A DNA stretch of 7,624 nt. It comes from Defluviitaleaceae bacterium (GTDB lineage: Bacteria; Bacillota; Clostridia; Lachnospirales; WQUN01). Both the position numbers and the translations under genes were made by a program. Numbering within the stretch: the first letter of the stretch is position 1; each line of letters starts with the position of its first letter. The notes beneath the pieces were generated by a model. The model was not told the DNA's origin, ran no database searches, and worked only from the letters and a program-made list of their open reading frames with translations. Positions 6,820 to 7,624 of this stretch are shown piece by piece. The stretch is taken from NCBI GenBank assembly GCA_009782245.1, contig WRKK01000248.1, positions 1-7,624 of the forward strand, written 5' to 3'.

Positions 6820-7305
6820 TTATAGTGGATAATCTGATTTTTGTGCCATTGTGTAGACATTTTTTAGTACAGTATGCACATAGCTGCAATGTGTTATTAA
6901 ATACATTTTAGCGTTAAAATCGTCTTCCGAATGACATTCTAATAATTTTTCACAGTTTAACTCTTTTGCAATATTATCGTTTAGCTGTATACTAACGGGG
7001 TAGCCAACTTCTGCGTGGGTAAACAGCATAATTCTGTAACGCTGGCGAACAAACGGCGAGTGAACAAAAAATTCATAAGTTATTGTATTATAAATGCTAT
7101 CTAGTGGGCCTTTTGTAGGGTATGGGAACGTTTCTATATCGGTGGCGACTATAGCATCGGTAATATTACCCAAATTATAGGAATATCTTCGTAAAATTGC
7201 CATGGGCAAATACGGCAAAATAACCGAGCCAAATTCTATTCCCCAAAGGTTTTCCATGGTTTTTTTGCTACTTAAAACAAGCACAAAACCGCCGCAATGC
7301 GGCAT
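6820..7305 (-). CDS. Hypothetical protein of unknown family, 161 aa
   Basis: I do not recognise this protein. From ATG 7305 it is 161 residues and ends at TAA 6822-6820. The first 13 residues and the segment FGSVILPYLPMAIL (25-38) are hydrophobic but do not form a clear signal peptide or transmembrane helix. The rest looks like a soluble mixed alpha/beta protein, with aromatic-rich stretches (YEFFVHSPF at 77-85), four cysteines (4, 118, 124, 140) and several histidines without an obvious metal motif. Start choice is not secure. AAAGGAG at 7326-7320 is 14 nt from ATG 7305, which is long. The in-frame GTG at 7320 overlaps that site, and ATG 7257 has no visible ribosome-binding site. The gene is AT-richer than its neighbours and convergent to ychF. 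A near-consensus promoter upstream and a shared terminator downstream support it as a real gene. It could be lineage-specific or recently acquired. Confidence 0.65.
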   Translation of the reverse strand: MPHCGGFVLVLSSKKTMENLWGIEFGSVILPYLPMAILRRYSYNLGNITDAIVATDIETFPYPTKGPLDSIYNTITYEFFVHSPFVRQRYRIMLFTHAEVGYPVSIQLNDNIAKELNCEKLLECHSEDDFNAKMYLITHCSYVHTVLKNVYTMAQKSDYPL

Positions 7306-7319
7306 TTTGCCTAGTAGCA

Positions 7320-7326
7320 CTCCTTT
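7320..7326 (-). promoter_or_regulatory. Probable ribosome-binding site of the unknown gene
   Basis: The minus strand reads AAAGGAG here, a strong Shine-Dalgarno match. No ATG, GTG or TTG occurs at the usual 5-9 nt spacing. The next start downstream is ATG 7305, 14 nt away. That ATG runs directly into a small GCCGC/GCGGC hairpin (7291-7303). Confidence 0.55.
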
Positions 7327-7396
7327 CTTTTTGGTTGTTTAGTTTGATTTTATTTTTATTTTTGCTAAAATTGGTTGAAATTTATTCGTATATTAG

Positions 7397-7432
7397 GCTG
7401 CAAACCCTTGTATTTCCGCAAAAGTTTGCGGC
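7397..7432 (-). other. Leader RNA with two mutually exclusive stems
   Basis: In the transcript of the unknown gene the segment CCGCAAA can pair locally with TTTGCGG (7416-7431, 7 bp). It can alternatively pair as part of GCCGCAAAC (7432-7424) with GTTTGCAGC (7405-7397), 9 positions with one mismatch. The two pairings share the same strand and exclude each other. It does not match a riboswitch class I can recognise, and could be chance in a short leader. Confidence 0.3.
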
Positions 7433-7471
7433 TTGCTGTTTTTCCAAAAATTTTCCCTTTGCTATGTTTTA

Positions 7472-7500
7472 ATAATAGCATAGAATAAATTTTTTGTCAA
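7472..7500 (-). promoter_or_regulatory. Sigma-70/SigA-type promoter of the unknown gene
   Basis: On the minus strand TTGACA (7500-7495, perfect -35) is followed by a 17-nt spacer and TATTAT (7477-7472, 5 of 6 to the -10 consensus). The spacer ends in TGC, giving an extended TGn -10. Transcription should begin near 7465, giving a leader of about 160 nt to ATG 7305. The -10 sits inside a short dyad, CTATG (7483-7479) and CATAG (7466-7462). Confidence 0.8.
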
Positions 7501-7536
7501 AATTTGCCAAATTTAGGAATATTTGCTGTTATAGTG

Positions 7537-7624
7537 AACGGGCGACCGACCCGCCTGCCGCAGGCAGGGGACGGTCGCCCCTACCTGACCGCCGTCAGGC
7601 GGGCGGGGACGCATATTGTAGGGG
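7537..7624. repeat. Second palindromic repeat element, cut by window end
   Basis: The outer arms are GGGCGACCG (7540-7548) and CGGTCGCCC (7572-7580), enclosing an inner hairpin CCTGCC-GCA-GGCAGG (7554-7568). A further palindrome CCTGAC-CGCC-GTCAGG (7584-7599) follows, then GGCGGGG and a TTGTAGGGG phrase that runs off the window. It shares AACGGGCG, CCTACCTG, TGTAGGGG and the CCTGCC/GGCAGG module with the element at 1414-1517, but the outer arm sequence differs. It lies upstream of the promoter of the minus-strand gene. It is a REP- or MITE-like repeat by appearance, with no coding content seen. Confidence 0.65.

Overview
This window is a chromosomal core-gene segment from what is most likely an anaerobic member of the Bacillota (Clostridia-like). 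I base this on three things. The RNA polymerase beta' subunit lacks the large trigger-loop insertion found in Proteobacteria. The ribosome-binding sites are strong GAGGTG/AAGGAG types. The intergenic spacers carry GC-rich palindromic repeats of a style I associate with gut and rumen Clostridia. The species cannot be named from this sequence, and the lineage call is an inference.

Layout from left to right: the C-terminal part of rpoB (1-1287, open at the left edge); a 316-nt spacer holding a composite hairpin and a compact palindromic repeat element (1414-1517); complete rpoC (1604-5527) with an unusual 129-residue acidic, repetitive C-terminal tail; ychF (5524-6621), whose ATG overlaps the rpoC stop codon; a spacer with GC-rich tandem hairpins and a perfect 16-bp stem that can terminate transcription from both sides (6741-6794); and a convergent, AT-rich gene of unknown function on the minus strand (6820-7305). 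That gene has its own near-consensus extended -10 promoter (7472-7500) and a roughly 160-nt leader. A second palindromic repeat element (7537-7624) runs off the right edge.

rpoB and rpoC encode the two large catalytic subunits of RNA polymerase. ychF encodes a ribosome-associated P-loop ATPase and looks translationally coupled to rpoC, so transcription and translation functions share one operon here. In the usual Bacillota order rpoC is followed by an L7Ae-like gene, rpsL, rpsG and fusA, so the rpoC-ychF junction is atypical. The minus-strand gene is an independent unit that meets the operon tail to tail.

I see no clear novel multi-gene system. The features most worth a second look are the AEEL-repeat tail of RpoC, the nested palindromic elements (one of them inside the rpoB-rpoC spacer), and the orphan gene with its own promoter and leader.
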